Part shown: positions 62,901 to 64,000 of the stretch, piece by piece
Layout: every line of letters starts with the position of its first letter
How positions within the stretch are numbered: position 1 is the first letter of the stretch
Origin: Enoplolaimus lenunculus
Lineage: Eukaryota > Nematoda > Enoplea > Enoplida > Thoracostomopsidae
DNA: 64,000 nt
NCBI GenBank assembly: GCA_030248215.1
Contig: JASANG010002439.1
Coordinates: forward strand, 112,115-176,114
Direction: 5' to 3'
The notes under the pieces: model-generated
Database searches by the model: none
The model's input: only the letters and a program-made list of their open reading frames with translations
Told to the model about the DNA's origin: nothing
Position numbers and translations under genes: made by a program

Positions 62901-64000
62901 CTTGTTCCTTGGATCCTCAAATGCATTTTCATTCACCGCAATTCGACAAGATATTCGTCATCACTTCCGGAGCAGGCACGGGTTGGGGCCCCGCCCCAAA
63001 CTCCAGTGTGGGCGTTTCCAAACTCGAGAGCGAGAAGCCCGAAGCATTTTTACAACGTCGGCGGGTTTTGTTTTAACCGGTTAGGGTGGGGACCCCTTTC
63101 GGGGCGGACCCCCACCGGATGGTGGGTATAGGGAACGGCTGCTCCGGCCTTGCTCGTCATAGAGAATATCTAACTATACAATACTATGCTTTATAGATAT
63201 GTCTACACAGAACCCAACAATGTTCAGGGCCATACAAAAAAATGTAAACAATTGCAATATATACAAATATATACATATATATCTGAATATGAACTAAATG
63301 ATCTGCACAATATATACATACACATATACATATACTTGCCCCATATATGTGTGTATATTGTCTGATGACAATTGGCACCCGAGTTTCGTACAGTTGTTTC
63401 GCTTTTGTTGTTGCTTCATAGGTTGTTGTATCATTGTAAGGCATACACAAAGCAGGGATGCAAGCAGTGCCAGAGCAGACAGGGGTGGGGACATGTCATC
63501 GAAACTTCAGGGTGGACGCTCCCAAACTCGCCAGCGAGAAGGCAGACACATTTTTCGTTTCAATCGATTAGGGTGGGGGTCCGTTGAAGGGTGGGCCCCC
63601 AGATGGGTGAATGGGGGCGGCTGCTCATTCTCTCGGTGTAAGGGTAGTCGTATACAAGGTAAGGGTAATGGAAAGAGCACACGGGGGATATCCCGTCCGG
63701 AAATTTCGATGGAGACGGGCGCTTTGATTGTGGTTCGTAGAGGTCAAAAATATTTTGTTTTGTTTTAGGTTATAACTTTCCCGCTGGCTACGCCCAGATT
63801 AGTGCAGTTGTCATTTTGTGCTTTCGGGGGGGGTGGGGGTGCTGCCCCGTAGCCAAGGGGGCAGGGGGGCTCAGCCCCCCTTTTAAAATTTTGCCCCCCC
63901 TAGAAGATTTTCAATTTTGCTTGTAACTTATTGAAAACCCTTGAATGTCCCTCCTAACAAAAATGTACCCCCACCCAAGAAGGTGAGCTGTCTACGGGCT
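56921..64000 (-). repeat. Right arm of the giant palindrome (runs off the window)
   Basis: Mirror of 49583-56617. The last bases of the window still pair with 49583, so the palindrome continues beyond 64000 and its right boundary is unseen. Mirror elements: 58076-58261, 58674-58874, 58887-60345, about 60410-60715, 60987-61207. Confidence 0.92.
58887..60345. mobile_element. Mirror copy of the minisatellite-filled hAT-like element
   Basis: Reverse complement of 53283-54742 with the same array structure; unit order and number look unchanged, which is notable for a minisatellite and argues for a recent copy or ongoing conversion. Confidence 0.8.

Overview
The window is gene-poor animal DNA. It has spliced genes with GT-AG introns, no bacterial gene packing, and most of its length is decayed non-autonomous DNA transposons. 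Several features lean towards a nematode or a related ecdysozoan: the commonest MITE family carries runs of the nematode-type telomere hexamer TTAGGC (read as CCTAAG/CTTAGG), one gene has the signal peptide - ZP domain - transmembrane layout of cuticlin-like proteins, and another is an OSGIN-family gene. I cannot fix the species or even the phylum from sequence alone.

Three multi-exon host genes can be assembled by splice phase. (1) 2029-12728 (+): an 8-exon gene for a 475-aa single-pass ZP-domain membrane protein; all seven junctions keep frame. (2) 16673-21625 (+): a 5-exon gene for a 276-aa type I membrane protein with no recognised domain and a basic, Ser-rich tail. (3) 40608-32271 (-): a 6-exon OSGIN-like (FAD/NAD(P)-binding, flavin-monooxygenase-like) gene for about 1,211 aa, over twice the usual family length because of asparagine runs and low-complexity inserts. 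Introns of all three are full of MITEs.

Between genes 2 and 3 lies a 5.3-kb Polinton/Maverick fossil (22821-28150). It is flanked by a perfect 6-bp target duplication (AACATT) and has 1.5-kb terminal inverted repeats. It holds a capsid-family reading frame, a chromodomain-bearing integrase tail, a small basic protein, two small unknown proteins (one copy in each terminal repeat), a small zinc-finger frame and a minisatellite of telomere-like units. It is much shorter than a normal Polinton and looks recent.

From 40.7 to 49.5 kb I see only repeats, two tRNA-like/hairpin elements and one orphan coding-like block. From 49583 to the window end (64000, and beyond) there is a giant near-perfect palindrome. 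Each arm is at least 7.0 kb, and the 0.3-kb spacer is itself a MITE-like element with inverted termini. The arms carry only repeats, including a 1.46-kb hAT-like element packed with a GC-rich minisatellite of about 40-bp units.

Repeat families recognised by their termini: GGCC(A/C)ATGTA hAT-like MITEs with CCTAAG cores (8-bp target duplications seen exactly in four copies); TACTGTAGTGACCC elements; GCCCTATTCACACGTGCAAG elements; TACACTGCA elements; CACTGTAAATTCC elements; CCAAGAGTGGATAA elements; GTGTAAACGG elements; CCCGTAGCC G-rich elements. None has a recognisable transposase here.
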